From assembly GCF_900110065.1 (NCBI RefSeq), contig NZ_FOCI01000001.1:1-64000 (forward strand): a stretch of DNA of 64,000 bases, read 5' to 3'. The position numbers were made by a program, and so were the translations under genes. The stretch's first letter is position 1, and each line of letters begins with the position of its first letter. The notes under the pieces are model-generated. The model worked only from the letters and a program-made list of their open reading frames with translations. It was not told the origin of the DNA and searched no databases. This document shows positions 17,178 through 26,769 of the stretch, piece by piece. This stretch comes from Loktanella fryxellensis. Lineage in GTDB: Bacteria; Pseudomonadota; Alphaproteobacteria; Rhodobacterales; Rhodobacteraceae.

Positions 17178-18179
17178 ATGAAACCGACCGTCGCCCCGTT
17201 CCCCGCCACGCGCCTGCGCCGTCTGCGGGCGATGCCCGCCGTGCGCCGTCTGTCGCGCCAGCACCGGTTGAGCGTGGATGACCTGATCTGGCCGATCTTC
17301 GTCATGGCGGGCCGCGACGACGAACACGCCATCCCCTCGATGCCCGGCGTCACGCGCAAGACAGTCGACCGCGCCGTGCAGGCGGCACAAGAGGCGCACA
17401 AGCTGGGCATCCCCGCCATGTGCATCTTTCCCTATACGGGCATGGCTGAACGGACAGAGGATTGCGCCCTCGCCTGGTCGCCGGACAACATCAGCAATCA
17501 GGCGATCCGCGCGATCAAGGACGCGGTTCCCGACATCGCGATCATGACCGACATCGCGCTCGACCCCTACAACATCAACGGCCACGACGGCTTTGTCGAA
17601 GATGGCCGCATCGTGAACGACCGCACGGTCGAGGCGCTGGTGAAGATGTCGCTCGCACAGGCGGAGGCTGGGGCCGACATCCTCGGCCCGTCGGACATGA
17701 TGGACGGTCGCATCGCCGCGATCCGGTCGGCACTGGAAGCCGCGGGCCACATCGACGTGGCGATCCTGAGCTATACCGCGAAATACGCGAGCGCCTTCTA
17801 CGGCCCGTTCCGCGATGCGGTGGGGGCATCGGCGGCGCTGACGGGCGACAAGAACACCTACCAGATGGACCCCGGTAACGCGCAAGAGGCGCTGCGACTG
17901 GTCGAACGCGACCTGATGGAAGGCGCGGACATGGTCATGGTAAAGCCGGGGATGCCCTATCTGGACATCTGCCGGCTGGTCAAGGACACCTACGGCGTAC
18001 CGACCTATGCCTATCAGGTCAGCGGTGAATACGCGATGTTGCAGGCCGCGATCCAGAACGGCTGGCTGGACGGACCCAAGGTGATGATGGAGAGCCTTCT
18101 GGCCTTCAAGCGTGCCGGATGCGATGGGATCCTGACCTATTTCGCCCCCGAGGCGGCGAAACTGTTGCACCGGCTTTGA
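17178..18179 (+). CDS. hemB: Porphobilinogen synthase (delta-aminolevulinate dehydratase)
   Basis: A 333-residue cytoplasmic enzyme that condenses two 5-aminolevulinates to porphobilinogen for heme and tetrapyrrole synthesis. The Schiff-base lysines are K202 (LSYTAKYASAFYGP) and K256 (MVKPGMPYLD). The metal loop at 124-138 (TDIALDPYNINGHDG) has alanine and aspartates where zinc enzymes have cysteines. This places it with the zinc-independent enzymes known from Rhodobacter. It has its own promoter region, divergent from the membrane protein gene upstream. Confidence 0.96.
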   Translation: MKPTVAPFPATRLRRLRAMPAVRRLSRQHRLSVDDLIWPIFVMAGRDDEHAIPSMPGVTRKTVDRAVQAAQEAHKLGIPAMCIFPYTGMAERTEDCALAWSPDNISNQAIRAIKDAVPDIAIMTDIALDPYNINGHDGFVEDGRIVNDRTVEALVKMSLAQAEAGADILGPSDMMDGRIAAIRSALEAAGHIDVAILSYTAKYASAFYGPFRDAVGASAALTGDKNTYQMDPGNAQEALRLVERDLMEGADMVMVKPGMPYLDICRLVKDTYGVPTYAYQVSGEYAMLQAAIQNGWLDGPKVMMESLLAFKRAGCDGILTYFAPEAAKLLHRL

Positions 18180-18208
18180 CGGATTGTTGCCGCATCTGGA
18201 ATTAGCGT

Positions 18209-18237
18209 GTGACACATTCGCCTGATTCGCTTATCCT
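18209..18237 (+). promoter_or_regulatory. Candidate promoter of the YSC84 gene
   Basis: GTGACA (18209-18214, five of six matches) and TATCCT (18232-18237, four of six) are spaced 17 bases apart. This predicts a start near 18244. A small hairpin (18251-18267, GGGGCG/CGCCCC) would lie at the very 5' end of the message. Confidence 0.45.
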
Positions 18238-18290
18238 GCACCCCATAACAGGGGCGGCAAACGCCCCGATGGCAGTATGGGGCAGCACGG

Positions 18291-18845
18291 ATGATACGGA
18301 TCACACGACGGCATTTCGTCATGGCGGCAGCGGCCTTGCCGCTGGCGGCCTGCGGCAACGGCATCAACGGCAACGGCGCATCGACCATCGACGCCCGCGT
18401 CGCATCGACGCTCGACTTCATGTACGACACATATCCCGGCACCACGGACCTGCGCGACAAGGCGGCGGGTGTGCTGGTCATGCCGCTTGTGACAGAAGCC
18501 GGGCTTGGCCTTGGCGGGTCGTTCGGTCGCGGTGCGTTGCAGGTCGGCGGGACGACGGTGGATTACTACTCCGCCACCTCCGGCTCTGCCGGGTTGCAGA
18601 TCGGCGCACAGCAATACAGCCACGTCCTGTTCTTCATGACCGAAAGCGCGCTGGCGGATTTCCGGTCGTCGATGGGCTGGGCGGCGGGCGCGAACCTGCA
18701 ATACGTCGCCGCCGATCAGGGCGAGATCCTGCGTGCGGAAACCATCACCTCGCTGGCCCCCGTGATCGCCGTGGTCTTTGCGCAAAGCGGTCTGCGCATC
18801 GGGGCCACGCTCGAAGGGACGAAATACACCCGCATCATTCCCTGA
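18291..18845 (+). CDS. YSC84/SYLF-domain lipoprotein
   Basis: A 184-residue exported protein. The N-terminus combines a twin-arginine-like start (TRRHFVM) with a lipobox LAAC (cysteine about 21), so it may be a Tat- or Sec-exported lipoprotein. The rest is the SYLF/YSC84 domain: AAGVLVMPLVTEAGLGLGGSFGRGAL, then DYYSATSGSAGLQIGAQ and FMTESALADFRSS. In eukaryotes this domain binds phosphoinositides; the bacterial role is unknown. The MobA-like gene starts 1 base after its stop, so the two are cotranscribed. Confidence 0.88.
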   Translation: MIRITRRHFVMAAAALPLAACGNGINGNGASTIDARVASTLDFMYDTYPGTTDLRDKAAGVLVMPLVTEAGLGLGGSFGRGALQVGGTTVDYYSATSGSAGLQIGAQQYSHVLFFMTESALADFRSSMGWAAGANLQYVAADQGEILRAETITSLAPVIAVVFAQSGLRIGATLEGTKYTRIIP

Positions 18846-18846
18846 C

Positions 18847-19434
18847 ATGACGCCCATCCTGATCCTCGCCGCCGGGCTGTCCACCCGGATGCGGGGTGTG
18901 GACAAGCTGGCGCAGGACGTGGGCGGCGTGCCGCTGCTGCGCCGCATCGTGCAACAGGCCGCGACGGTCGGCCCCATTTACGTGGCATTGCACCACCGCG
19001 CGGCGGAACGGCGCGCGCTGCTGGCCGGTCTGGACGTGACGGCCCTGCACGTGCCGGAGGCCGCCGAGGGGCAATCCGGCACCCTGCGTGGCGGCGTGGC
19101 CCGCCTGCCCGACTGCGCCGCGTTCATGGTGCTGCTGGCCGATCTGCCGCTCTTGACCGGGCCTGATTTGGCGGCGGTCGTGGCCGCACGGGCGGCACAC
19201 CCTGACGCGCTGATCTGGCGCGGTGCGACGCCGGACGGACGGCCCGGCCATCCCCTCCTCTTCGACGCCAGCCTGCGGCCGGGCTTTGCCGCGCTGTCCG
19301 GCGACGATGGCGGTGCGGCCCTTGTGCGGCCCTTGCGACACCGCACGCATCTGGTGCCCTTCGCCGACGACCGCGCCCTGTTCGATCTGGATACGCCAGA
19401 GGCGTGGGCCGCCTTCCGCGCCCGCCCGGACTGA
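18847..19434 (+). CDS. MobA/MocA-like nucleotidyltransferase
   Basis: A 195-residue GT-A fold enzyme. The nucleotide-binding signature LILAAGLSTRMRGVDKL (residues 4-20) and the metal-binding aspartate region LLADLPLLTGPDL (about 97-109) are intact, followed by PGHPLLFD. MocA (CTP:molybdopterin cytidylyltransferase) is the best fit. In this order such genes usually sit with xanthine or CO dehydrogenase genes, which are absent here. Specificity is therefore open. Confidence 0.82.
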   Translation: MTPILILAAGLSTRMRGVDKLAQDVGGVPLLRRIVQQAATVGPIYVALHHRAAERRALLAGLDVTALHVPEAAEGQSGTLRGGVARLPDCAAFMVLLADLPLLTGPDLAAVVAARAAHPDALIWRGATPDGRPGHPLLFDASLRPGFAALSGDDGGAALVRPLRHRTHLVPFADDRALFDLDTPEAWAAFRARPD

Positions 19435-19464
19435 TCCCCACGTCATCGGCCCCAAAACGGACAC

Positions 19465-19490
19465 GGGCCGCAGGATTTCTCCTGCGGCCC
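19465..19490. terminator. Bidirectional terminator between mocA-like and RTX genes
   Basis: A perfect 11-bp GC-rich stem (19465-19475 with 19480-19490) closed by TTTC lies midway between two convergent genes. T-rich sequence is limited on both sides. Confidence 0.65.
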
Positions 19491-19539
19491 GCCCCGGTGT
19501 CTTCCGTCACAGCCCCCTGATCGGGAAAGCTGCAACCGT

Positions 19540-22500
19540 TTACTTCATCAGAAGCTTTGCTTCGTGCTTCTTCAGCGCCTTGCGGGCCGACTGGTAGCCG
19601 TTCAGCCCCTCGGTCGTGGCCAGTTCCGGGAACAGCTCAAAAATCTCGTTCCGCTGGCTGTTGCCAAGACCGTTCAGCGAGTAGTCGCCGGGGTGGAAGC
19701 TTTCGGTCCACGCGCCGTTCGACAACACCACTTCGTGACGCTCGAACATGAAGTGGATGTAGGTCGTCCGCATCACGTCCAGCGTGTGGATACCCTTCGC
19801 GCCCGTCATGTGCTTGGCCGCCGCAAGAACTTCACGCTCCTCGAAGTAGAGCTGGGTCTTTTCGCTTGCGACCAGCACCCGGTGGTTGGGCGACAGCAGC
19901 ATGTCCCGCTCGGGCAGACCGTTGCCAAGCGCACCGGCCTTGATGAGGATCGGCTTCATGTGCGGCTTCGCGGCCAGCTCCTTGCCAGTCATCTCCTTGG
20001 CACCGACCCAGGCGATTTCCTGGATGCCGTTGTCGCGGGTGATCACCTTGTCGCCCGGGCGCAGATCCTCGACCAGACGCTCGCCACGGGGTGTGGCGAT
20101 GGTCGTGCCGGGGGTAAAGCAGGGCGCCTCGATCTCCTTGAAGGTGGCCGTCGTGCCATCCTTGAAGAAGATGGTGCCGGACTCGCGCAGTTCCTCGCTG
20201 TCGCCCGCGCCGCCATTGCGGACGATGCGGTCGATCTTGTGTAGCGTGGCCTGATCGAAGTTGAACGTGTCGATGTCCTTGTCGTCAGGATCCTCGCCAC
20301 CCACGATCACGTCGCCGGCGGAGGCATCGGTGAACCGGTCGGTTCCCAATCCGCCGAACACCTTGTCAGCCCCCGCGCCGCTGCTGATGACATCGTCGCC
20401 CGCATCGCCGTTGATGACATCGTGACCTTCGCCGCCAAACAGCGTGTCGTTGTCCACACCGCCGAACAGGGTGTCGTTGCCCGCATCGCCAAAGATCGTG
20501 TCCGCATCGTCGCGGCCAAAGATCGTGTCGTTGCCGTCACCGCCAAAGATCGTGTCGCGGTTGTCGTCCACGGCCGGATCAAAGGAGTCGTCCAGCTCGA
20601 TCTCGGCGACCAGACCGCCATAGATCAGGTCGTTGCCGCCGTTGCCATACAAGGTGTCTTCGCCCTGGCTGCCGATGATCGTGTCGTCGCCGTCGCCGCC
20701 TTCGACATAGTCGTCGTCGATGCCTGCATCGATCGTGTCGTTCCCGATGCCGCCAAAGATGGTGTCATCGTCGTCGCCGGTCGTGATCGTGTCGTTGCCT
20801 GCCCCGCCAAAGACCACGTCGCGGTCGTCGTTCGGGAACGGGTCATTGTCGCCGATGGGCAGGCCCGGAACGATGGGGCCCGGATAGTCGTAGTCGGTCG
20901 CAGGCGTTGCATGGTTGCCCGTGTTGATGACATCGTCGCCATCGTCGCCGTGAACCGTGTCGTTGCCGATCCCGGCCGTGATGGAGTCGTTGCCCTTGCC
21001 GCCGAAGATCGTGTCGTTACCCTCGCCGCCGGTGATCAGGTCGTCACCATCCTCGCCGTACAGCGTGTCGTTGCCGCCGTTGCCTGCGATGGTGTCGTTG
21101 CCGTTGTCGCCTTCGACATAGTCGTTGCCGTCGCCACCCTGGATGGTGTCATGCGCGCCGCCGGCATAGATGAAGTCGTCGCCGGCCCCGCCCTGCAGGT
21201 CGTCGTTACCGGTTCCGCCAAAGAGCGTGTCATTCCCGGTTCCACCAAAGAGCGTGTCGTTGCCAGCCCCACCGATCAGCGTGTCGTTGCCGGCATCGCC
21301 GAACAGCGTGTCGTTGCCGGCTCCGCCGTCGATGCTGTCGTTGCCGATGCCGCCGAAGACTTCGTCGTTGCCGTTGCCGGCATTGATCTTGTCGTCGCCG
21401 CCCAGACCAAGGATCAGGTCGTCGTCACCCACGTCGCCGGGCAGGATCGCGTCGTTGCCGTCGACGATGTCACCGTTGGCATCGATGAAGCCGGGGTTGA
21501 TCACATCGCTGCCATCGGTGCCCAGGATCGTGCCGTCACGGGTGCCGACCACCTCGAACGATACGGTCGCGGTATCGAAGCCGCCCTTGCCGTCGCTGAC
21601 GGTGTAGGTGATGCTGGTCGTCGCGGTCTCATTCAGGACCAGATCGTCGAAATCGCCGTTGGCATCGAAATCCACGCTGCCGTCGGCATTGATCTTGACC
21701 AGACCACCGTTGCTGGCGGCCACGAAGGTGCCGACACCGCCAGCGGCGGCACCGACGCCCACGACAGACAGACGATCACCGTTGGCATCCGTGTCGTTGG
21801 TCAGCACGTTGCCGTCGATGTCACCGCCCATTTCGCGCGGGGCGACGGTGATGCCGTCGTCCCTGGCGTCGGGGGCCGTGTTGAACGGCGTACCGCCATC
21901 GACCTTTTCGATCTCGGTATAGTCGATGAATTCGCCCGTCGGCTTGCCTGCCGTGTCCACGAACACGATCCGCCCGGTAAAGCTGTTGCCATCGGCGTCC
22001 AGCACGGGCGTGCCGATGCCGCCGGGACCGGTGTTGAGGTAGATCGTGCCAGCCGGCAGGATCAGCGTGTCGAAGTCGTCGCCACCCGCGCCGCCATCCA
22101 CGACGTCACCGGCACTGCCGGTGATGACGTCGCGGTCGTCGCCACCGAACAGCCGGTCGTGACCGACACCGCCATTCAGGGTGTCGGCGCCAGCGCCGCC
22201 CAGCATGGTGTCGTTGCCCAAACCGCCGGTCATGATGTCGTTGCCGGCACCACCTTCCATGTGGTCGTCACCGGCACCGCCGTCCATGGTGTCGTTGCCC
22301 GCATCGCCATAAAGCTTGTCGTTGCCGCCAGCGCCCAGCACGATGTCGTTGCCGTCGCCGCCAAATGCCACGTCGCCCGCAGCACCGGTCTGGAGGTTGG
22401 CCAGACCCTGCTCGTTGTCGGCCCAGGAACCGGTGTGGATCTCGTCGTTGCCGGCACCGCCAAAGATCGTGTCGCTGCCGTCGGCACCGGCATTGAAGGC

Positions 22501-24306
22501 CTCGCCCGTCTTGACCGAGGCGCGGCTGTCGTCATCGCCGGTGATAATGTCGTCGCCGCTGCCGCCGATGATGGTGTCGTTGCCGGCGCCGCCGGCAAGC
22601 ACGTTGGCGTAATCCGCCGCAGGACGCGTGCCGGAGGCGGCACCCGTGGATACCGCGCCGTCGTCCGCTTCAGAGATGGTGTCGTTGCCGGTGCCGCCGG
22701 TCACGACATCCTTGCCGGCACCGCCGGAGATGATGTCGTTGCCGCCCTGACCCGCGATGATGTCATCGCCCGCCCCGCCGAACAGTGAATCGTTGCCGTC
22801 CTGCGTGTCCGCACCCGGCACGACCGTCGTGTCGAAATAGACGTCGGTCACGTTGATGCCCGCGTCGGAGTTCGTCTGCAGGGCCTGCACTTTGGTGTGA
22901 ATGATTTCGATCCGGTCGACCGGGCCCTGGATGTTCACCAGCGCCGAATAGAAGTCATTCGTCTCGGAGCTGTCGCCACCGCGCGACAGCAGCAGTTCGT
23001 TGCCGCCGACGCCGTCATTGTTGGACGCGTGAATGCCGTTGCCCGTCGCGACATGGATCGGGATCAGCTTGCCCTGCGCGTCGTAGGCCCGGATCTCGAC
23101 CTTGGACGAATTGTCGATGTCGTTGATGCGGAAGCTGACGTTGTTCACGTCGCGCGAGAAGTCGAGGTTGTAGGTCGCCGTCTCGCCGTCCTTGTCGAGG
23201 ACCGAATCGAGCGAGCTGTGCGGATTGACTGCTGCGCCGTCCGCCGAGATCGAGTGGACCTTCTGCTGCTCTGTCTCGAAGGTCGTCGCGGGATGCTCGT
23301 TCGCGCGGGTGACCGAGAATGCCACGTTCACGTTGCCGGTGTTCTGGACGAACCCGCCGTTCAGGTTGTCGCCGTCGTCGATGGCGCTGCCGTCCTTGCC
23401 GGGGTCGGGGGCCTTGGACCATTCGAAGCTTTCGCGCACGGTCTTGGGCCCCGGCGCCACGGCGTTCGGGCCGTTGTCGCCATAGATCACGTCGTTGCCG
23501 TCGCCGCCGGACGCCTTGTCGTCACCGCCGCCACCGATCAGGCGATCGTGTCCCGCACCACCGTCCAGCACGTCGTGACCGGCGTTGCCTTCGATATGGT
23601 CGTTGCCGGCATCGCCGTTAAGCGTGTCGTTGCCGGCGCCGCCGAACAGCTTGTCGTCGTCCGCACCGCCGTTGACGATGTCGTTGCCGTCGCCGCCGAA
23701 CGCGGTGTCGTGGCCTGCGCCACCGAAGATCGTGTCGTTGCCGGCGCCGCCTTCCAGCGTGTCGTTGCCGGCACCGCCATCGACGAGGTCATTGCCTTCC
23801 TCGCCGTTCACGTAGTCGTTGTCGTTGCCGCCAAAGAGCTTGTCGTCACCGACGCCGCCCCAGATTTTGTCATTGCCGTCGTCACCATAGAAGGTGTCGT
23901 TGCCGGACCCTTGGCCCGCGCCCGTCTCGTCGTCGATGGTGTCGTTGCCGGCACCGCCATAGACGATGTCGTTGCCGTGAAAGGTCTGGACGTGATCGTC
24001 GCCGGCACCGGCGCGGACGAAATCGTCGTTTGCCGCAGCACCGGTCAGCCGCGCATCGCCGTTGTCGATCCGGTCACCTTGCGGGTCGCCGCGATAGTTG
24101 AGGTCGATGACGTCGTTGCCGGCGGTGCCGTCCACATAACCGTCGAGTTTCGCAGCGCCTGCAGGGGTGCAGTCGATCCAGCGGCCGAACAGGTCCAGCT
24201 TGTAGACGGAAACGCACTTGGACAGGTCTGTGGGTGTGCCGTTCCACCACTTGCCGTCGGTGTCACACCATTTGTAGGTGCCAAAGCCAAACAGGGAAAG
24301 CGTCAT
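19540..24306 (-). CDS. Giant RTX calcium-binding protein with C-terminal Hint domain
   Basis: A 1588-residue predicted type I secretion substrate. It has three blocks of GGxGxDxLx nonapeptides (about residues 60-278, 498-742 and 926-1370) that should fold as calcium-bound beta-rolls. Between the first two is a non-repeat beta-rich domain (280-497, ending [14 protein letters not shown]). Between the second and third is a VCBS/cadherin-like segment (about 800-920, with [10 protein letters not shown] and [11 protein letters not shown]). The C-terminus is a Hint_2 autoprocessing domain starting at Cys1396 ([13 protein letters not shown]) with SPNHRVLV. Three cysteines in the first 46 residues are unusual for this class. 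No signal peptide and no adjacent secretion genes are seen. GAGGA precedes the ATG. Confidence 0.9.
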   Translation of the reverse strand: MTLSLFGFGTYKWCDTDGKWWNGTPTDLSKCVSVYKLDLFGRWIDCTPAGAAKLDGYVDGTAGNDVIDLNYRGDPQGDRIDNGDARLTGAAANDDFVRAGAGDDHVQTFHGNDIVYGGAGNDTIDDETGAGQGSGNDTFYGDDGNDKIWGGVGDDKLFGGNDNDYVNGEEGNDLVDGGAGNDTLEGGAGNDTIFGGAGHDTAFGGDGNDIVNGGADDDKLFGGAGNDTLNGDAGNDHIEGNAGHDVLDGGAGHDRLIGGGGDDKASGGDGNDVIYGDNGPNAVAPGPKTVRESFEWSKAPDPGKDGSAIDDGDNLNGGFVQNTGNVNVAFSVTRANEHPATTFETEQQKVHSISADGAAVNPHSSLDSVLDKDGETATYNLDFSRDVNNVSFRINDIDNSSKVEIRAYDAQGKLIPIHVATGNGIHASNNDGVGGNELLLSRGGDSSETNDFYSALVNIQGPVDRIEIIHTKVQALQTNSDAGINVTDVYFDTTVVPGADTQDGNDSLFGGAGDDIIAGQGGNDIISGGAGKDVVTGGTGNDTISEADDGAVSTGAASGTRPAADYANVLAGGAGNDTIIGGSGDDIITGDDDSRASVKTGEAFNAGADGSDTIFGGAGNDEIHTGSWADNEQGLANLQTGAAGDVAFGGDGNDIVLGAGGNDKLYGDAGNDTMDGGAGDDHMEGGAGNDIMTGGLGNDTMLGGAGADTLNGGVGHDRLFGGDDRDVITGSAGDVVDGGAGGDDFDTLILPAGTIYLNTGPGGIGTPVLDADGNSFTGRIVFVDTAGKPTGEFIDYTEIEKVDGGTPFNTAPDARDDGITVAPREMGGDIDGNVLTNDTDANGDRLSVVGVGAAAGGVGTFVAASNGGLVKINADGSVDFDANGDFDDLVLNETATTSITYTVSDGKGGFDTATVSFEVVGTRDGTILGTDGSDVINPGFIDANGDIVDGNDAILPGDVGDDDLILGLGGDDKINAGNGNDEVFGGIGNDSIDGGAGNDTLFGDAGNDTLIGGAGNDTLFGGTGNDTLFGGTGNDDLQGGAGDDFIYAGGAHDTIQGGDGNDYVEGDNGNDTIAGNGGNDTLYGEDGDDLITGGEGNDTIFGGKGNDSITAGIGNDTVHGDDGDDVINTGNHATPATDYDYPGPIVPGLPIGDNDPFPNDDRDVVFGGAGNDTITTGDDDDTIFGGIGNDTIDAGIDDDYVEGGDGDDTIIGSQGEDTLYGNGGNDLIYGGLVAEIELDDSFDPAVDDNRDTIFGGDGNDTIFGRDDADTIFGDAGNDTLFGGVDNDTLFGGEGHDVINGDAGDDVISSGAGADKVFGGLGTDRFTDASAGDVIVGGEDPDDKDIDTFNFDQATLHKIDRIVRNGGAGDSEELRESGTIFFKDGTTATFKEIEAPCFTPGTTIATPRGERLVEDLRPGDKVITRDNGIQEIAWVGAKEMTGKELAAKPHMKPILIKAGALGNGLPERDMLLSPNHRVLVASEKTQLYFEEREVLAAAKHMTGAKGIHTLDVMRTTYIHFMFERHEVVLSNGAWTESFHPGDYSLNGLGNSQRNEIFELFPELATTEGLNGYQSARKALKKHEAKLLMK

Positions 24307-24651
24307 CTCTCAATTCCTCACACAGGGCCGCGCGCGGCGCCAGAACATGCCATTGTGCGCAGTCCCTCAGGAACTGCGCAACGTACCGAACAGCGGCCGA
24401 AACCACTGCACCATAATCCTCAGCATGGGATGACCCCGTTGCCGCAGACACCAAAACATTCGCCGATGCGCCTGAACATCGACCCGACCGCCCCAATCGG
24501 CCGGTTTTGCCCCCCAGTTGGGCTATTGAAGTGATATACTGTCGGAGGATTTCGAAAAAGGATTAAAATCGGGCACGGGGCCGAAACCGAACCACCAAAT
24601 GCGCCTTTTTTGGGGCCGATGGTGCCGCAACTTCCTCAACAGGCAAGCTAC

Positions 24652-24670
24652 TGTTTCCTTTACGGAAACA
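24652..24670. promoter_or_regulatory. Palindrome TGTTTCC-N5-GGAAACA
   Basis: A perfect 7-bp inverted repeat with a 5-base spacer (TTTAC), 346 bases upstream of the RTX start codon. The size fits a dimeric regulator site. The regulator is not identified. Confidence 0.4.
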
Positions 24671-24710
24671 AAGATGCGGTGGCCGTTGTGCCAAAGGGTT
24701 GAAAACTTGT

Positions 24711-24729
24711 GGTTTCACACTGTGAAACC
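24711..24729. promoter_or_regulatory. Palindrome GGTTTCACA-C-TGTGAAACC
   Basis: A perfect 9-bp inverted repeat around one central base, 59 bases from the centre of the neighbouring palindrome. Both share a GTTTC/GAAAC outer element. It is a likely operator; the bound protein is unknown. Confidence 0.45.
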
Positions 24730-24990
24730 CGCAAAGTGGGCGTCGGCTGATGCTCAAGTGGCACCAATGTCCGTGACGTTAACTTTCTGTTCTTTTTTTG
24801 CACCGCGTCACAGTTCCGCCCGATTTCAGCGCTGGTGCCGGGCATGACTGTTCGGTGGACGGTGACAAGAGCGGCCTGCAGCGTAGATTGTCGCTGAACG
24901 TGCTTTTCCAGCCTGCTCGGCCCGCAGAATCAAGGTGGAAAACTGAAAGGAACGTGAACCATGCCCGACGTGCAGACGACGTCGTCTGCG

Positions 24991-25076
24991 TGGTACCGGT
25001 GGTCGGACTCGAACCGACAAGACCTTGCGATCGGGGGATTTTGAATCCCCTGCGTCTACCATTCCGCCACACCGGC
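24991..25076 (-). tRNA. tRNA-Leu (anticodon CAA)
   Basis: An 86-base gene on the minus strand with CCA encoded (24993-24991). The acceptor stem GCCGGTG pairs with CACCGGT. The anticodon stem GGGGA/TCCCC encloses loop TTCAAAA, giving anticodon CAA for UUG codons. The long variable arm expected of a leucine tRNA and the GGTTCGAGTCC T-loop are present. A palindromic hairpin (24972-24989) follows immediately and may aid 3' processing or termination. Confidence 0.97.
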
Positions 25077-25211
25077 AGGTGCGCCTGTCACGTATCCGCA
25101 CCGCCGCGCGGCGTCAATCCGTTGCACGCAGCGGGCGCATGGTTTCAGGGCGGGGGCCACCACCCAGCGTCAGATACTCCGACGCAAGGGCGGGGACGCA
25201 GAGGGCGGTCC

Positions 25212-26069
25212 TCAAAGACGATCGACGGAAAAGGTGTCGCACGCCGTCAGATCTCCGCTCTCATAGCCTGTCGCGAACCACCGCTGGCGCTGCGCGCTGC
25301 TGCCGTGGGTAAAGCTGTCGGGGCGCACCGCCTGCCCCGCGCCCCGCTGCAGGGCGTCGTCGCCGATCCGTGCGGCGGCATTCATCGCCTCGTCGATGTC
25401 GCCCGGCTCCAGCGTGCCGAACATCGCCTGCGCCCCTTGCGCCCAGACACCGGCATAGCAATCGGCCTGCAACTCGGTCCGCACCGACAGGGCATTCGAC
25501 TGCGCCGCGTCCACCTGACCGCGCATCCGGTTGACCTGCCCGAGGATGCCAAGCTCGTTCTGGACGTGATGCGCGACCTCGTGGGCGATCACATATGCGG
25601 CGGCGAAATCGCCACCGGCGCCAAGCTGGTCGCGCAGCGTGCGGAAGAAGGCGGTATCCAGAAAGATCTCCGCATTGGCGGGGCAATAGAACGGTCCCGT
25701 CGCCGCATCCGCCGTGCCGCAGGCCGACTGCGTGATGCCGTCGAACAACACCAGTCGCGGCGGCGCATAGGGCTCGTCCACCTGTGCGGCAAAGATCTTC
25801 GCCCAGACCTCCTCGGTGTCCGCAAGGACGACGCCGACGAACTGCTCCAGCTCCGGGTCGGCGGCGTCGATCGGGCCGCGGTCAACCTGTTCGCTGCCCG
25901 TGCTGGTCCCGCCGGACCCCACGAGGGCCGAGACATCGACACCGAAATACCAGCCGATCAGCAGCACCACGATACCCGCGATGCCGCCGATCCCGCCCAC
26001 GGCGCGCCCGCCGCCGCCGCCGCTGCGGCGCTCGATGTTCCGGCTGACCCGGCGCCCTTGCCATTTCAT
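25212..26069 (-). CDS. YpfJ-family neutral zinc metallopeptidase
   Basis: A 285-residue protein anchored by one N-terminal transmembrane helix (about residues 29-45, GGIAGIVVLLIGWYFGV), with the peptidase domain outside the cytoplasm. The zinc-binding motif HEVAHHVQ (about 163-170) carries both histidines and the catalytic glutamate. ELQADCYAGVWA supplies the third ligand region. The N-terminus MKWQGRRVSRNIERR is typical of the family, which fixes the start at 26069. Substrates of this family are unknown. Confidence 0.9.
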   Translation of the reverse strand: MKWQGRRVSRNIERRSGGGGGRAVGGIGGIAGIVVLLIGWYFGVDVSALVGSGGTSTGSEQVDRGPIDAADPELEQFVGVVLADTEEVWAKIFAAQVDEPYAPPRLVLFDGITQSACGTADAATGPFYCPANAEIFLDTAFFRTLRDQLGAGGDFAAAYVIAHEVAHHVQNELGILGQVNRMRGQVDAAQSNALSVRTELQADCYAGVWAQGAQAMFGTLEPGDIDEAMNAAARIGDDALQRGAGQAVRPDSFTHGSSAQRQRWFATGYESGDLTACDTFSVDRL

Positions 26070-26286
26070 CGCATGTCTCCCCGGCGCGCCGCGCGCCACG
26101 ATCACGTTATAGTGTCGCCCTGCTGCGCGACAACAGGCCGCCGCACGGTGGGGCGGCGCGCGCATCGGCGCGGCCCCGGACTTGACCCCGCCGTCCGATC
26201 CGTGGCTTAACGCCAGCAGATCGCAAGAGGTGTCCGATGCCCGTCTGCCGCAGCACGTCCCACCCGCGTCCCGCCGGAGCACGCCT

Positions 26287-26769
26287 GTGACCCGCAAACC
26301 CCTGATCGTCGCAGCGGCCGGCGGATCGGCCCTGCTGCTGGCGGGCGCCTATGTGTTCCAGGCCCTCGGCTATCTGCCGTGTGCGATGTGCCTATGGCAG
26401 CGCTGGCCGCACTGGGCTGCCATCGTCATCGGCATAGCGGCTCTTGCGTTGCCGGGCCGTGCAATGCCGCTGCTGGGGGGCGTGGCCGCCGCCGTCACCA
26501 GCGGGATCGGCGTCTATCATACCGGTGTTGAACGGGCCTGGTGGCCCGGTCCTGCGTCTTGCACGGGCGGCGGCGGCGGCGCGCTGTCCGGCGATCTGCT
26601 GTCCATGGACGGCCCGCGTCTGATCCTGTGCGATCAGGTCAGCTGGGAGTTTCTGACCCTCTCCATGGCAAGCTGGAATGCCCTGTTCTCGGCCATCCTC
26701 GTCCTGATCTGGATCGCCGCAGCCCGCGCCCCCGCCGCATCGCCCCCCCTCGCAGGAGCAGCCCGATGA
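26287..26769 (+). CDS. dsbB: DsbB-family disulfide bond formation protein
   Basis: A 160-residue inner-membrane protein with four helices. It has the two DsbB cysteine pairs: C32/C35 (CAMC, in the first periplasmic loop, followed by the quinone-site sequence LWQRWPH) and C92/C115 in the second loop, with a glycine-rich stretch between them. It should reoxidise periplasmic DsbA with ubiquinone. The GTG at 26287 has a GGAG site 8 bases upstream; an ATG at 26182 would add a 35-residue hydrophilic tail that disrupts the first helix. Its stop overlaps the arginase ATG. Confidence 0.88.
   Translation: MTRKPLIVAAAGGSALLLAGAYVFQALGYLPCAMCLWQRWPHWAAIVIGIAALALPGRAMPLLGGVAAAVTSGIGVYHTGVERAWWPGPASCTGGGGGALSGDLLSMDGPRLILCDQVSWEFLTLSMASWNALFSAILVLIWIAAARAPAASPPLAGAAR

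Larger units (their letters stand above)
24307..24990. other. 684-base non-coding region upstream of the RTX gene
   Basis: I find no credible gene. Compared with its neighbours it has AT-rich patches (24520-24570 and 24640-24800). It contains an 8-bp hairpin (24356-24363 with 24373-24380) in the expected RTX leader, two strong palindromes (24652-24670 and 24711-24729), and an 18-base perfect palindrome (24972-24989) just after tRNA-Leu. It most likely holds the RTX promoter and its control sites. Confidence 0.6.

Noticed and set aside
20422-22788. A 788-codon open frame on the plus strand opposite the RTX gene
   Set aside because: It is the mirror of the RTX repeats: a repetitive GC-rich gene keeps the antisense frame open. 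Its product is a monotonous V/A/D repeat with no family features and no ribosome site.
20300-23990. Dense short direct repeats that could suggest a CRISPR or satellite array
   Set aside because: The repeat period is 27 bases (nine codons) and reads as GGxGxDxLx in frame, so it is the coding sequence of RTX beta-rolls.
24961-25044. A 27-codon plus-strand frame with a decent ribosome site (AAAGGAAC) antisense to tRNA-Leu
   Set aside because: Its sequence is dictated by the tRNA complement and a palindrome, so the frame has no independent coding signal.
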